A stretch of DNA of 64,000 bases from Colwellia sp. GTDB taxonomy: Bacteria > Pseudomonadota > Gammaproteobacteria > Enterobacterales > Alteromonadaceae. Shown piece after piece: positions 18,801-29,095 of this stretch (within the stretch, counting starts at the first letter, position 1; each line of letters begins with the position of its first letter). The notes beneath the pieces were generated by a model. That model ran no database searches, was not told where the DNA came from, and saw only the letters and a program-made list of their open reading frames with translations. The DNA is taken from NCBI GenBank assembly GCA_013215385.1, contig JABSOY010000006.1:310001-374000 (forward strand), read 5' to 3'. Made by a program: the position numbers and the translations under genes.

Positions 18801-19784
18801 TTAATGTTTTAATTGGCTAAAAAGCAATATTTGATAAGCGACAAATACACCAATTAATAACAAACCTTTCATGCGAGTAATACGAAAACTACCCTTATTT
18901 CGAGTAAAGCATATTAAAAACAATAAAACGGTAACACCTAACATATAGGGTGCATCACGCGTTGCGACGTCTGGATCTATTTCGCCAGGCGCAATTAAGC
19001 CCGCTAATGACAGTACAGCAAAAATATTAAAAATATTTGAGCCAATAATATTACCCAAGGCTAAATCGTCTTCTTTTTTTATAATGCTCATAATACTGGC
19101 TGCCAGTTCAGGTAAACTCGTTCCTATGGCAATAACGGTCAAACTAATAACAAGATCGCTAATACCAAAAGTTTTGGCAATAAAAACGGAAGAGTCAACT
19201 AAAAAGCTTGCGCTTAATGGCAGTAATATCATACCGATAATAAGCCATAAAAACGATTTCGGTTTACTTACACTCTCTGGAACTTCTTGCTCTGCCTCTA
19301 TAATTAACGGGTCATCCATGGGGCGGTTTTTGGAAGCACGTATCGTAATCACCAATAAGGTAATAATATAGACAAAAAAGCCGATCATTAATAACAAGCC
19401 TTCACTAAATCCAAAATAACTGTCAGACAGCATCCAATAAGCTAATGCGGTTATAAATAATATCAGTGGGATTTCACGCTTTACCGTAGAAGAGGATACC
19501 GTTAGCGGAAGAAATAACGCGGTGATACCAAGCACTAAAGCAATATTGGTAATATTTGAACCAATGGCGTTACCTATAGCTATATTAGATTTTCCGTCTA
19601 AAGAAGCTGTTGCTGCTATCATCATTTCTGGTGCTGACGAACCCATAGCAACTATGGTTAAGCCAATGATCATCGGAGAAATACCAAAATTTCTTGCTAG
19701 TGATGAAGCACCAAAGACAAATTTATCGGCACTCCAGACCAAGGTAACGAGGGAAACAAGTAAAATTAGTATTTGGATGAACAT
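18801..19784 (-). CDS. yrbG: Calcium/sodium antiporter YrbG family
   Basis: 327 residues with about ten hydrophobic segments and two inverted alpha repeats of the CaCA superfamily: IGLTIVAMGSSAPEMMIA (near residue 41) and ISLTVIAIGTSLPELAAS (near residue 214). These repeats carry the acidic ion-binding residues. First gene of the minus-strand operon ending with npr, as in E. coli; its true ion and role remain unclear even there. Confidence 0.93.
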   Translation of the reverse strand: MFIQILILLVSLVTLVWSADKFVFGASSLARNFGISPMIIGLTIVAMGSSAPEMMIAATASLDGKSNIAIGNAIGSNITNIALVLGITALFLPLTVSSSTVKREIPLILFITALAYWMLSDSYFGFSEGLLLMIGFFVYIITLLVITIRASKNRPMDDPLIIEAEQEVPESVSKPKSFLWLIIGMILLPLSASFLVDSSVFIAKTFGISDLVISLTVIAIGTSLPELAASIMSIIKKEDDLALGNIIGSNIFNIFAVLSLAGLIAPGEIDPDVATRDAPYMLGVTVLLFLICFTRNKGSFRITRMKGLLLIGVFVAYQILLFSQLKH

Positions 19785-20114
19785 TAATGGCTCCTATATT
19801 GAAAGGCTGAATTGTCGCGTGTTGCGGCTTAAAAACAAAGAGAAATTATCAAAACAGGGTAAAAAAATTAAAAAAGTAAAATTTATACCTGCTGCTTTAC
19901 AATAAGTTTAGCCAGTAAAGCTTAGGGCGATGCCTGTTAAGCTGCATAGTAAGTGATGGCTAAAAGAAAGCGAACTTACACTTTCTTACGTTTTGGCACG
20001 TTTTCTTACGATTTTTATCCATTTTTTTTACGCATTTATAATGAAGTATTTTACTCGCTAAGGTAAAATTCGGGAAAATCAAATATGAACTAACAGTGAC
20101 GTTACTAGAATCCT
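19785..20114. promoter_or_regulatory. Divergent control region of the yrbG-lpt and mla operons
   Basis: A 330-base gap without a gene. TTTCTTACG occurs twice in direct orientation at 19982-19990 and 20002-20010, 20 bases apart, that is two helical turns. A TATAAT hexamer at 20037-20042 is the best -10 candidate for mlaF transcription. The repeats lie just upstream of it and may bind a regulator; no known box was recognised. Confidence 0.4.
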
Positions 20115-20924
20115 ATGTCTGAAATCTTGATAGATATCCAAAACATGAGCTTTAATCGCGATGAAAGGGTAATTTATGACGACATTAGCTTGTCTATTCC
20201 TAAAGGAAAAGTAACCGCTATTATGGGGCCTAGCGGTATCGGAAAAACAACCTTGCTACGTTTAATTGGTGGCCAACTTAAGCCAACTGCAGGGAAAATT
20301 TTATTCGATGGACAAAACATTCCTACTTTGTCTCGTCGTGCTTTATACGAAATACGTAAACGTATGAGCATGCTCTTTCAAAGTGGCGCATTATTTACCG
20401 ATATGAGCGTTTACGACAACATCGCCTTTCCAATGCGTGAACATAGCGACTTATCTGAGAATCTTATTGAAAAAATGGTTTTAATGAAGCTTGAAGCTGT
20501 TGGCTTAAGAGGTGCTAGAGATTTAGCCCCAGCAGAGCTTTCAGGTGGAATGGCACGTCGGGTAGCTTTAGCCAGAGCCATAGCACTTGATCCTGAGCTT
20601 ATTTTATATGATGAACCTTTTGCCGGGCAAGACCCTATCTCTATGGGCGTTATTGTTCGCTTAATTAAAGATTTAAGTGAAGCATTAGGTTTAACCTCCG
20701 TTGTAGTTTCACATGATGTTACCGAAGTCATGAGTATTGCGGATTATATTTACATCATAGGCGAGAAAAAAATTATTGGTCAGGGCACACCAGAAGAAAT
20801 TCGCCAGCAGCAATCACTTTTAGTGCAACAATTTATTAAAGGTGAAGCCGACGGCCCAGTGCCATTCCATTTTCCCGCAGCATCTTATCAAGATGAGTTA
20901 CTTGGTAAGGAGCATTCATCGTGA
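20115..20924 (+). CDS. mlaF: Phospholipid transport ABC ATPase MlaF
   Basis: 269 residues. Walker [10 protein letters not shown], signature [15 protein letters not shown], Walker [14 protein letters not shown]-loop VVVSHDVTE. The C-terminal extension ([19 protein letters not shown]) is the MlaF tail that contacts MlaB. MlaF powers MlaE in lipid movement between the outer and inner membranes. First gene of mlaFEDCB; overlaps mlaE by 4 bases. Confidence 0.96.
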   Translation: MSEILIDIQNMSFNRDERVIYDDISLSIPKGKVTAIMGPSGIGKTTLLRLIGGQLKPTAGKILFDGQNIPTLSRRALYEIRKRMSMLFQSGALFTDMSVYDNIAFPMREHSDLSENLIEKMVLMKLEAVGLRGARDLAPAELSGGMARRVALARAIALDPELILYDEPFAGQDPISMGVIVRLIKDLSEALGLTSVVVSHDVTEVMSIADYIYIIGEKKIIGQGTPEEIRQQQSLLVQQFIKGEADGPVPFHFPAASYQDELLGKEHSS

Positions 20925-21697
20925 AGCAAATTCAAATATTAGGTCAAAACTTAATTAGTTTAATATCCGGTTTAGGACGAGCTGTTGTTTTATTAATGTC
21001 AGCTATATTACATGTTCCCAATGTACGTAAAGGTTTTCCGTTATTAATTCAGCAACTTTACTCTGTTGGTGTCTTATCCCTAATCATAGTGATGGTTTCA
21101 GGACTGTTCATCGGCATGGTTATCTCCCTACAAGGTTATACTATTCTGGTAGGTTATGGCGCTGAAGGTAGTTTAGGACCTATGGTTGCTTTGTCACTGC
21201 TACGTGAGTTAGGCCCTGTAGTTGCCGCACTATTATTTGCCGGCCGTGCTGGCTCGGCATTAACCGCAGAAATAGGTTTGATGAAAGCTACTGAGCAATT
21301 ATCGAGTTTAGAAATGATGGCAATTGACCCTTTACGTCGTATTATTGCACCACGCTTTTGGGCGGGATTTATTAGCTTACCTATATTAGCCGCGATATTT
21401 TCAGCGGTAGGTATTTTAGGAGGTCACCTTGTTGGAGTTGAATGGCTAGGTGTTGACAGTGGTACTTTTTGGTCGGTTATGCAAGCACAAGTTGATTTTG
21501 AAAAAGACATTCTTAATGGAATAATCAAATCAGTCACTTTTGCTTTTGTAGTTACCTGGATAGCGGTATATAAGGGTTATGATTGTATACCAACATCTGA
21601 AGGCATCAGTCGAGCTACAACATCTACTGTAGTGCAATCGTCATTATTAGTTTTAGGTTTAGATTTCGTACTAACGGCATTAATGTTTGCTAGTTAA
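20921..21697 (+). CDS. mlaE: Phospholipid transport permease MlaE
   Basis: 258 residues, several membrane helices, with the MlaE signature regions [40 protein letters not shown] (seen in part) and [17 protein letters not shown]. It is the inner-membrane permease of the Mla system. GTG start overlapping the mlaF stop. Confidence 0.96.
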   Translation: MKQIQILGQNLISLISGLGRAVVLLMSAILHVPNVRKGFPLLIQQLYSVGVLSLIIVMVSGLFIGMVISLQGYTILVGYGAEGSLGPMVALSLLRELGPVVAALLFAGRAGSALTAEIGLMKATEQLSSLEMMAIDPLRRIIAPRFWAGFISLPILAAIFSAVGILGGHLVGVEWLGVDSGTFWSVMQAQVDFEKDILNGIIKSVTFAFVVTWIAVYKGYDCIPTSEGISRATTSTVVQSSLLVLGLDFVLTALMFAS

Positions 21698-21736
21698 TTT
21701 TTTAGTTATTTTTATAGTTTAGGTTTGGTGAAAGAC

Positions 21737-22207
21737 ATGGTGTCGAAGAAAATTGAATTAATGGTAGGTTTTTTTGTTGCATTAGGTATTGCGGCATTAT
21801 TAATGTTGGCATTGAAAGTTGCGGATAGTGGTCTTTCAGGAAATAGCGAAACATACCAACTGTACGCAAAGTTTGATAACATTGGTGGCTTAAAAGTACG
21901 TTCAGCAATAAAAGTTGGTGGTGTTGTGGTCGGCCGGGTGAGTAATATTTCACTAGATGCTGAAGATTACACGCCTGTTGTTACCTTAGATATTTACTCG
22001 CAATATGATAATTTTTCAGAAGCAACGTCAGTCTCTATTTTAACCGCTGGATTATTAGGTGAACAATATATTGGTTTATTGCCAGGTTTTATTGATGAGT
22101 CAGTAGATACGTTAATACCAGGTGATTATATCGATGACACTAAACCTGCATTGGTATTAGAAGAATTAATAGGACAGTTTTTATTTAGTCAAGGAAATGA
22201 CGAATAG
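21737..22207 (+). CDS. mlaD: Phospholipid-binding MCE protein MlaD
   Basis: 156 residues from ATG 21737, which has a GGTGA ribosome site 5 bases upstream; TTG and GTG codons 9-12 bases earlier overlap that site. One N-terminal anchor helix (about 8-27, VGFFVALGIAALLMLAL) and an MCE domain with YAKFDNIGGLKVRSAIKVGG (seen in part), the hallmark of MlaD. It makes the hexameric ring above MlaE. Spaced 20 bases before mlaC. Confidence 0.95.
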   Translation: MVSKKIELMVGFFVALGIAALLMLALKVADSGLSGNSETYQLYAKFDNIGGLKVRSAIKVGGVVVGRVSNISLDAEDYTPVVTLDIYSQYDNFSEATSVSILTAGLLGEQYIGLLPGFIDESVDTLIPGDYIDDTKPALVLEELIGQFLFSQGNDE

Positions 22208-22226
22208 TCAAATAAAGGAAAGATAA

Positions 22227-22862
22227 ATGAAAAAATTACTTACAATTATATTAGGGCTTACTTTCTTAGTAAACTTCAGTGCTTTTGCAGATGATCATGT
22301 CGATAAGAAAAATCCTTATGCGATGATAGAAACAGTGGCAAAAATCACTTTTAAACGCTTCTCTGATGAACAAATAGAGATTCGTAAAAACCCAGATCTA
22401 TTGAAAGACATTGTTCGTGAAGAATTAATGCCTTATGTTAATTACAAGTATGCAGCGTTGAAAGTTATAGGGGTTAAAAACTATAAGCAAACAACTAAAA
22501 AAACCCGAGCTGATTTTGCTTCTGTTTTTAGAGAATATTTAGTTACGTCTTACGCACAAGTTTTTACCTTATATAAAAAACAAAAAGTTGAATTTGAGCC
22601 AGAGAAAAACTTTGAAAAAGCAAAAAATTTGGCAGTAAAAACTTCAGTCATAGAACCAGGTAGACCCCCTATTGATATTTCATTTAGGGTGAAAATAGAT
22701 AAGAGAACTAAAGAGTGGAAAGCTTACGATATGGTTGCAGAAGGCGTGAGTCTGCTCGATAGTAAACAAGCAGAATTGAGCGGTTTAATACGCCAAAAAG
22801 GCTTACCATACGTGACCAAATTGCTTAAACAAAAAAGTGCTAGACCAATTGTTTTTAAATAG
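22227..22862 (+). CDS. mlaC: Periplasmic phospholipid carrier MlaC
   Basis: 211 residues with a signal peptide (about 1-21, ending SAFAD). The mature part has the MlaC pattern: ELMPYVNYKYAALKVIG, then FRVKIDKRTKEWKAYDMVAEGVSLL (seen in part). It shuttles phospholipid between the MlaA complex and MlaD. Good ribosome site AAAGGAAAG. Confidence 0.95.
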   Translation: MKKLLTIILGLTFLVNFSAFADDHVDKKNPYAMIETVAKITFKRFSDEQIEIRKNPDLLKDIVREELMPYVNYKYAALKVIGVKNYKQTTKKTRADFASVFREYLVTSYAQVFTLYKKQKVEFEPEKNFEKAKNLAVKTSVIEPGRPPIDISFRVKIDKRTKEWKAYDMVAEGVSLLDSKQAELSGLIRQKGLPYVTKLLKQKSARPIVFK

Positions 22863-22899
22863 TTTGAATAAACCGTTTCTATGAATATTAGGAAATACT

Positions 22900-23196
22900 A
22901 TGCAGCAAATAGAATTTGTTCAAAAGGGCGATAAAGTTACGTTCAGCGGAGCGTTAACTTTAGCTACGATTAATCGCTCATTTGAAAAAAGCTCGTACAA
23001 TTTGCTCAATACAGGTCAATTAACACTCGATCTTTCGAACATACTAAAAGTGGATACCGCTTGTTTAGCCTGGCTGCTCGCTATGATGGAACAAAGTGTG
23101 AAGAAAAATTGTCAATTAACGATTGATAATTTACCTAATGATTTAATTAAGTTGGCAAAATTAAGTAGCGTAGATTTATTTTTGTCAAAAAACTGA
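22900..23196 (+). CDS. mlaB: STAS-domain protein MlaB
   Basis: 98 residues of STAS fold; the LSNILKVDTACLAWLLAMM segment includes the conserved loop before helix 2 (DTACL) where MlaB contacts MlaF. Needed for assembly and activity of MlaFEDB. Follows mlaC by 37 bases and precedes ibaG by 31. Confidence 0.9.
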   Translation: MQQIEFVQKGDKVTFSGALTLATINRSFEKSSYNLLNTGQLTLDLSNILKVDTACLAWLLAMMEQSVKKNCQLTIDNLPNDLIKLAKLSSVDLFLSKN

Positions 23197-23227
23197 TAAC
23201 TCATGTTATTAGTAACTGGAGAATAAT

Positions 23228-23485
23228 GTGGAAGTTTCAGAAATAGAAAAATTACTTAACGATGCCCTTGAACTTGACGAGTTACATGTTGCATTTGACG
23301 GTTCACAATGTAAAGTGATCGCCGTTGCCGATTTTCTTGGCGAATTAAGTCGAGTTAAAAAACAACAAACTATTTATGCACCTTTAGCTGATGCAATTAA
23401 AGACGGTGCAATTCATGCGGTATCGATTAAAACCTTCACTACGTCAAATTGGCGACGTGAAAAAATGTTTAACCTCCCGCTTTAA
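23228..23485 (+). CDS. ibaG: BolA-family protein IbaG
   Basis: 85 residues of BolA fold. The GTG at 23228 has GGAG 7-10 bases upstream; the ATG overlapping it is out of frame. The family helix AIHAVSIKTFTTSNW is near the C-terminus (E. coli IbaG ends similarly). IbaG works with glutaredoxins in iron-sulfur handling and in acid tolerance. Conserved position between mlaB and murA. Confidence 0.93.
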   Translation: MEVSEIEKLLNDALELDELHVAFDGSQCKVIAVADFLGELSRVKKQQTIYAPLADAIKDGAIHAVSIKTFTTSNWRREKMFNLPL

Positions 23486-23495
23486 TTTTCAATAA

Positions 23496-24776
<1,281 letters not shown>

Positions 24777-24802
24777 AAACAGCTCAGCACAAATGCTTAT
24801 TG

Positions 24803-24828
24803 AACCTGCTATTGGCAGGTTTTTTTAT
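24803..24828 (+). terminator. Terminator of the mla-murA operon
   Basis: Stem AACCTGC/GCAGGTT (24803-24809 with 24815-24821), loop of 5, then a run of T. Confidence 0.9.
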
Positions 24829-24871
24829 GAGTAAAATTTGAATAAACGGAGCTAACTTTATCTGAAAGGAT

Positions 24872-24902
24872 AAGCAGGCTTCGGGGAGAGCGAAGCCTGC
24901 TT
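24872..24902. repeat. Strong GC-rich hairpin without T-run
   Basis: A perfect 12-bp inverted repeat (24872-24883 with 24891-24902) around a 7-base purine loop. It is much more GC-rich than its surroundings and lies 44 bases after the murA terminator. Neither strand has a T-run, so it is not a simple terminator. It could be an extragenic palindrome unit, an RNA 3' end or a protein site. Confidence 0.7.
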
Positions 24903-25499
24903 GATAAAATTGAGCAATGGAATAATATTATCGAGAGTTAAAACGATATAAAAAAAGCGCGCAACACCCCTGTTTAACACTTTGAATATCTTTATTTTAT
25001 ACTCTGTATAACTATAATCAATTCTACCTATGATCTCAGTGGTCATCTGAGTCATAACTTAATGTTAGCAGCTTGTAATCATTTAGTAAGAAAAATTGAA
25101 CAATTAGCAGATTTTCTATACTGATATTTACTATCATAATGTAAAGAAAGTAAGACAATTGTATGTTTACTGCATTGTGTAGCCTTCTAAAGGCCCATTA
25201 AAAAAGTAACTCGCTCGCTGTTAATAAAAGTTAGTGAACCTTTATATTATTATCATTATTTACCGCGCGACTGTTATCTGAAATAAAACTTTGAATGATC
25301 ATTATATTAACTAATTCGGTATTATCGATTGTTTGATATATATCCAATTACTCATTGCTTGATATTTTCATACAATTATTTCTGCTTTATTGAAAACGTA
25401 AACGAGTATTCATGTATATTGGTTATACCTAAATAGAGAGATTCATTTTCTTATAAATAAGTTTTGATGGTCATTAAAATTTGGGTTAAAGGAGCGCGC
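24903..25499. other. Long AT-rich gap before the hydrolase gene
   Basis: About 600 bases without a supported gene. The only open frame of note (minus strand, 24858-25055, 65 codons) reads through the hairpin and has no ribosome site or family resemblance. I see no tRNA, known RNA or mobile-element end here. Confidence 0.5.
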
Positions 25500-26306
25500 G
25501 TGAATGAAAAAATCAATGCACTGAAATCAGAACTAGCACAACTAAAATCACAATTTAGTGATAAGGTTTCAGAAGTTGAAGCTCGATTAAAGCAATTGAT
25601 TGATCAAAATAATCAACAGCTATCTTATAAAAATCTAAGTAGTAAGCAGGCATTATCCAATAATACATCTAACGCTGAGTGTGTAATATTACTACATGGG
25701 CTAGCACGTTCAGCAAGTTCAATGAAGGTGATTGAAAAGCGCTTATTGGCTGAAGGTTACCACGTGATCAACATCAACTATCCGTCACGCGATTACTCAA
25801 TTGAAGAATTAGCAGAGCAAGTTTTTACTAAAGCTTTACTCGAATGCGCAAATAGAAAAGTTAATTTTGTTACGCATTCTATGGGAGGAATTTTAGTGAG
25901 GCAGTATTTGAGTAAGCACAAGATAAATGAGCTGAATAAAGTGGTGATGCTAGGGCCCCCCAATAATGGCAGTGAAGTGGTTGATAAATTAATTAATACT
26001 CCTGGTTTTAGTTTTATAAATGGCGACGCTGGTATGCAACTCGGTACGAGTAAATTTAGTATTCCAAATAAACTAGGTTCGGCAGATTTTAATTTAGGAA
26101 TTATCGCTGGAAACCAAAGTGTTAACTTGTTTTTATCTATGCTAATACCGGATAAAGACGATGGTAAAGTCTCGGTGAAGAGTACCAAGCTTGCTGGGAT
26201 GAATGATCATATTGAAATGGAGACAACTCACCCATTTATGGTCAGAAATGAGAAAGTAATCGATCAAATTATTTATTATTTGAAAACGGGTTCTTTTAAA
26301 AAATAA
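25500..26306 (+). CDS. Alpha/beta hydrolase with N-terminal coiled coil
   Basis: 268 residues from the GTG at 25500, which has a full AAAGGAG ribosome site 5 bases upstream; the longer frame from 25464 has none. Residues 1-45 are a heptad-like helix (INALKSELAQLKSQFSDKV), then a lipase-type fold: oxyanion strand VILLHGLARS, nucleophile Ser127 in THSMGGILVR, and a late His in TTHPFM. No signal peptide, so cytoplasmic. Substrate unknown; resembles esterases/lipases of the acyltransferase-like group. It precedes lexA by 77 bases but lexA has its own SOS boxes between them. Confidence 0.8.
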   Translation: MNEKINALKSELAQLKSQFSDKVSEVEARLKQLIDQNNQQLSYKNLSSKQALSNNTSNAECVILLHGLARSASSMKVIEKRLLAEGYHVININYPSRDYSIEELAEQVFTKALLECANRKVNFVTHSMGGILVRQYLSKHKINELNKVVMLGPPNNGSEVVDKLINTPGFSFINGDAGMQLGTSKFSIPNKLGSADFNLGIIAGNQSVNLFLSMLIPDKDDGKVSVKSTKLAGMNDHIEMETTHPFMVRNEKVIDQIIYYLKTGSFKK

Positions 26307-26335
26307 TCTATGAGAAACTTGCCTTTACCAATAGC

Positions 26336-26373
26336 CTGTATATACTCACAGTAAATACTGTGTAAATTTACAG
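26336..26373 (+). promoter_or_regulatory. Two tandem SOS boxes upstream of lexA
   Basis: CTGTATATACTCACAG at 26336-26351 and CTGTGTAAATTTACAG at 26358-26373 both match CTGT-N8-ACAG exactly. Their starts are 22 bases apart, about two helical turns, as in autoregulated lexA promoters with two LexA dimers. Confidence 0.93.
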
Positions 26374-26383
26374 GCTTAACTCT

Positions 26384-27019
26384 ATGCTAAGTACAATGAG
26401 CGAATTACGTCCACTAACCAATAGACAACAACAAATACTTGATTTAATTAAAGAAAATATTGTTGAAACAGGCATGCCACCCACACGTGCCGAAATTGCG
26501 ACTTTTTTTGGTTTCAAATCGGCCAATGCGGCTGAAGAGCACCTAAAAGCTCTGGCTAAAAAAGGCTATATTGAAATGATACCAGGTACTTCTCGAGGCA
26601 TACGCTTGTCAGAAATGCTCATTGAGAAACAAGGGTTACCATTGATCGGTCGTGTCGCGGCTGGAGAGCCTATTTTAGCGCAAGAGCATATAGAAGATCA
26701 TTACAAAGTGGATGGCAATTTATTTCATCCTGCCGCTGATTACTTACTCCGTGTTAATGGAGATAGCATGAAAGATATTGGTATCTTAGATGGCGATTTA
26801 TTAGCGGTTCACCAAACGACAGATGTTCAAAATGGTCAAGTGGTGGTGGCACGTGTTGAAGAAAACGTTACTGTGAAGCGTTACAAACGTGAAGGCAATA
26901 TTGTTTATCTACATGCAGAAAATGAAGAATTCTCACCTATTAAAGTAGACTTAACAGCAGAAGAATTTAATATTGAAGGTGTTGCTGTAGGTGTGATTCG
27001 GGCAGGAAACTGGATGTAA
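26384..27019 (+). CDS. lexA: SOS repressor LexA
   Basis: 211 residues from ATG 26384; ATG 26396 (207 residues, [12 protein letters not shown]) is an equally possible start. Winged helix with [24 protein letters not shown] (seen in part), then the self-cleaving S24 domain: cleavage site Ala93-Gly94 in RVAAGEPI, catalytic Ser128 in NGDSMKD and Lys165 in VTVKRYK. It represses DNA-damage genes until RecA filaments stimulate cleavage. Two SOS boxes upstream show autoregulation. Confidence 0.97.
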   Translation: MLSTMSELRPLTNRQQQILDLIKENIVETGMPPTRAEIATFFGFKSANAAEEHLKALAKKGYIEMIPGTSRGIRLSEMLIEKQGLPLIGRVAAGEPILAQEHIEDHYKVDGNLFHPAADYLLRVNGDSMKDIGILDGDLLAVHQTTDVQNGQVVVARVEENVTVKRYKREGNIVYLHAENEEFSPIKVDLTAEEFNIEGVAVGVIRAGNWM

Positions 27020-27536
27020 TTTCGATTAATTAATGTAGCAAATTTTAATCTATGAAATTTGCTAAAGTCTTCTTTTCTCTGTATTCGTACGTTTTATCAC
27101 CTAAGTTATACTTTTTATAATAATAATTCTCATTTCCAGCTCGATAAATGAGCCTTAATCTTTTTTTGTTTAAAAAACAACCTACCTCTTCATCTCTAAC
27201 GAAAGCCTTCGTTATTAGTTGCACATTTTTAGTACAATGCCTGTAGCCCTTTATAATTGTAGTTATACCCATATTAGAGTTTACACTCTATTGTTTTTAC
27301 AGGTTTTTATTTTGATTTACCTTGAATTTTAAATTGACCCAGATTAACTTTTGAGTAATTCTAGATTAGAAAGCGTACAAATATAATAATAAGGTAATAT
27401 TGAAAGTCTGAAATTATTTCGATAAAAATTGCCAACAAACAATAAAAATAAACAAATAATAAAAATCCGTACTGAAGGATGATTTTTGTCCATAAGTATC
27501 AATATTTGAACTTATATAGGGTGAAGGAGATGTCGT
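27020..27536. other. Gap between lexA and coxB
   Basis: About 517 bases without a confident gene. A minus-strand frame of 75 codons (27045-27272) is rich in Lys, Arg and Tyr, has no ribosome site and no recognised family; it may be chance. A short inverted repeat AACGAA/TTCGTT lies inside it near 27200. The coxB ribosome site and the probable oxidase promoter occupy the right part. Confidence 0.5.
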
Positions 27537-29084
27537 GTGAAAAGACGTAACCTAGGTTGGCTGTTGTTGGGAAGTGTTCTTTCCAGTTCAGCTTGGGCAG
27601 ATATGCAATTGAATCTGACCAAAGGTGTAACAGAAGTAAGTCGGGATGTTTACGATTTACATATGTTAGCAATGTATATATGTGTAGCAATTGGTGTGGT
27701 AGTTTTTGGTGCCATGTTTTGGTCAATGGCTTTTCATCGAAAATCCAAAGGAGCAAAAGCAGCTGATTTTCATGAAAGTACGAAAGTAGAAATCCTCTGG
27801 ACAGCAATTCCCATCGTTATTCTCATCGCTATGGCTGTTCCAGCAACAAAAACACTGATTGAAATGGAAAATAATGATGACTCTGACGTTACTATTCAAG
27901 TAACTGCATCTCAGTGGAAGTGGCATTATAAATATTTCGATCAAGATATCGAATTCTATTCTGTACTCTCTACTCCTCGTGGGCAGTATGAAAATCAGCA
28001 GGGTACCTCTGAAGAAAAAGGAGAGCATTATCTTCTTGAAGTCGATAAACATCTCGTCATACCTGTTAATAAAAAAGTACGTTTCTTAATTACATCTGAC
28101 GATGTCATTCATGCCTGGTGGGTACCTGCTTTTGCTGTAAAGCAAGATGCTAATCCTGGGTTTATTAATGAAGCTTGGACAAAAGTCGATAAGCCTGGAA
28201 TTTATAGAGGTCAATGTGCTGAACTTTGTGGTAAAGATCACGGCTTTATGCCAATAGTTGTTGAAGTTAAATCAGCAGCAGATTACGCCAAGTGGATTGA
28301 TGAACAACATCAGATTGCTGCGCAAGCTGCTGAAGCTGAAAAGGCATCGCTTACTGCAGCAGTCCCTATGGATGAATTGATGGCATTAGGTGAAACCACT
28401 TATATTGCTTATTGTGCAGCATGTCATCAAGTTTCTGGTGCAGGTTTACCGCCGGCATTTCCGGCACTTAAAGGTAGCCCGGTAGCTATGGGTGATATCG
28501 CAGAACATATCAAAACTGTCTTTAATGGTCGCGCCGGTACAGGAATGCAAGGTTATGGTAAGCAATTAAGCATGAAACAAATTGCAGCCGTTGTTACCTA
28601 TGAGCGTAATGCTTGGGGCAACAATACCGGTGATGCAGTGCAAGCGTCTGATGTTAAAGCTGCTGTTGAAAATATAGTAGAAGACACAGCAGCTACTGAA
28701 AATACCGTTGAGGATACCACCGCGGCAGTAGTCGAAGAGGTTCCAGCTGAAGACTTAGCTAAAGTGTATAGCCAAGATGAGTTAATGGTTATGGGCGAAA
28801 AGGTTTATACAAAAGCTTGTGTTGCTTGTCATCAACCCAACGGTGCAGGTATGCCTCCGGCATTTCCAGCCCTTAAAGGTAGTGCAATTGCCACAGGAGA
28901 TATTGCTGTTCATTTAGATATGGTCATTAACGGTAGTAAGAAAAATCCGGCCATGGCTGCTTTTGGTAGTCAGTTAACTAAAACCGAAATAGCCGCTGTT
29001 GTTACTTATGAGCGTAATGCTTGGGGAAATAATACCGGTGATTTAGTACAACCAGCAGCTGTTGATGCTGCTAGTGCGAAGTAG
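27537..29084 (+). CDS. coxB: Cytochrome c oxidase subunit II with two fused cytochrome c domains
   Basis: 515 residues, starting at a GTG with GAAGGAGA upstream. Order: signal peptide (about 1-21, SSSAWAD), two membrane helices (about 40-62 and 84-105), the CuA cupredoxin domain with Cys227 and Cys231 in GQCAELCGKDHGFM, then two cytochrome c domains whose haem motifs are CAACH (293-297) and CVACH (428-432), joined by a Glu/Thr/Ala-rich linker (about 370-405). One such domain defines caa3-type oxidases; two is less common. The two haem domains are nearly identical in PPAFPALKGS and TYERNAWGNNTGD, which points to recent duplication. First gene of the oxidase cluster. Confidence 0.95.
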   Translation: MKRRNLGWLLLGSVLSSSAWADMQLNLTKGVTEVSRDVYDLHMLAMYICVAIGVVVFGAMFWSMAFHRKSKGAKAADFHESTKVEILWTAIPIVILIAMAVPATKTLIEMENNDDSDVTIQVTASQWKWHYKYFDQDIEFYSVLSTPRGQYENQQGTSEEKGEHYLLEVDKHLVIPVNKKVRFLITSDDVIHAWWVPAFAVKQDANPGFINEAWTKVDKPGIYRGQCAELCGKDHGFMPIVVEVKSAADYAKWIDEQHQIAAQAAEAEKASLTAAVPMDELMALGETTYIAYCAACHQVSGAGLPPAFPALKGSPVAMGDIAEHIKTVFNGRAGTGMQGYGKQLSMKQIAAVVTYERNAWGNNTGDAVQASDVKAAVENIVEDTAATENTVEDTTAAVVEEVPAEDLAKVYSQDELMVMGEKVYTKACVACHQPNGAGMPPAFPALKGSAIATGDIAVHLDMVINGSKKNPAMAAFGSQLTKTEIAAVVTYERNAWGNNTGDLVQPAAVDAASAK

Positions 29085-29095
29085 GGGGATATAAA

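Noticed and set aside
24858-25055. Minus-strand frame of 65 codons after murA
   Set aside because: It reads through a strong hairpin, has no ribosome site and no recognisable domain.
27045-27272. Minus-strand frame of 75 codons between lexA and coxB
   Set aside because: No ribosome site and no family resemblance; kept only as a note in the gap entry because a real small gene cannot be excluded.
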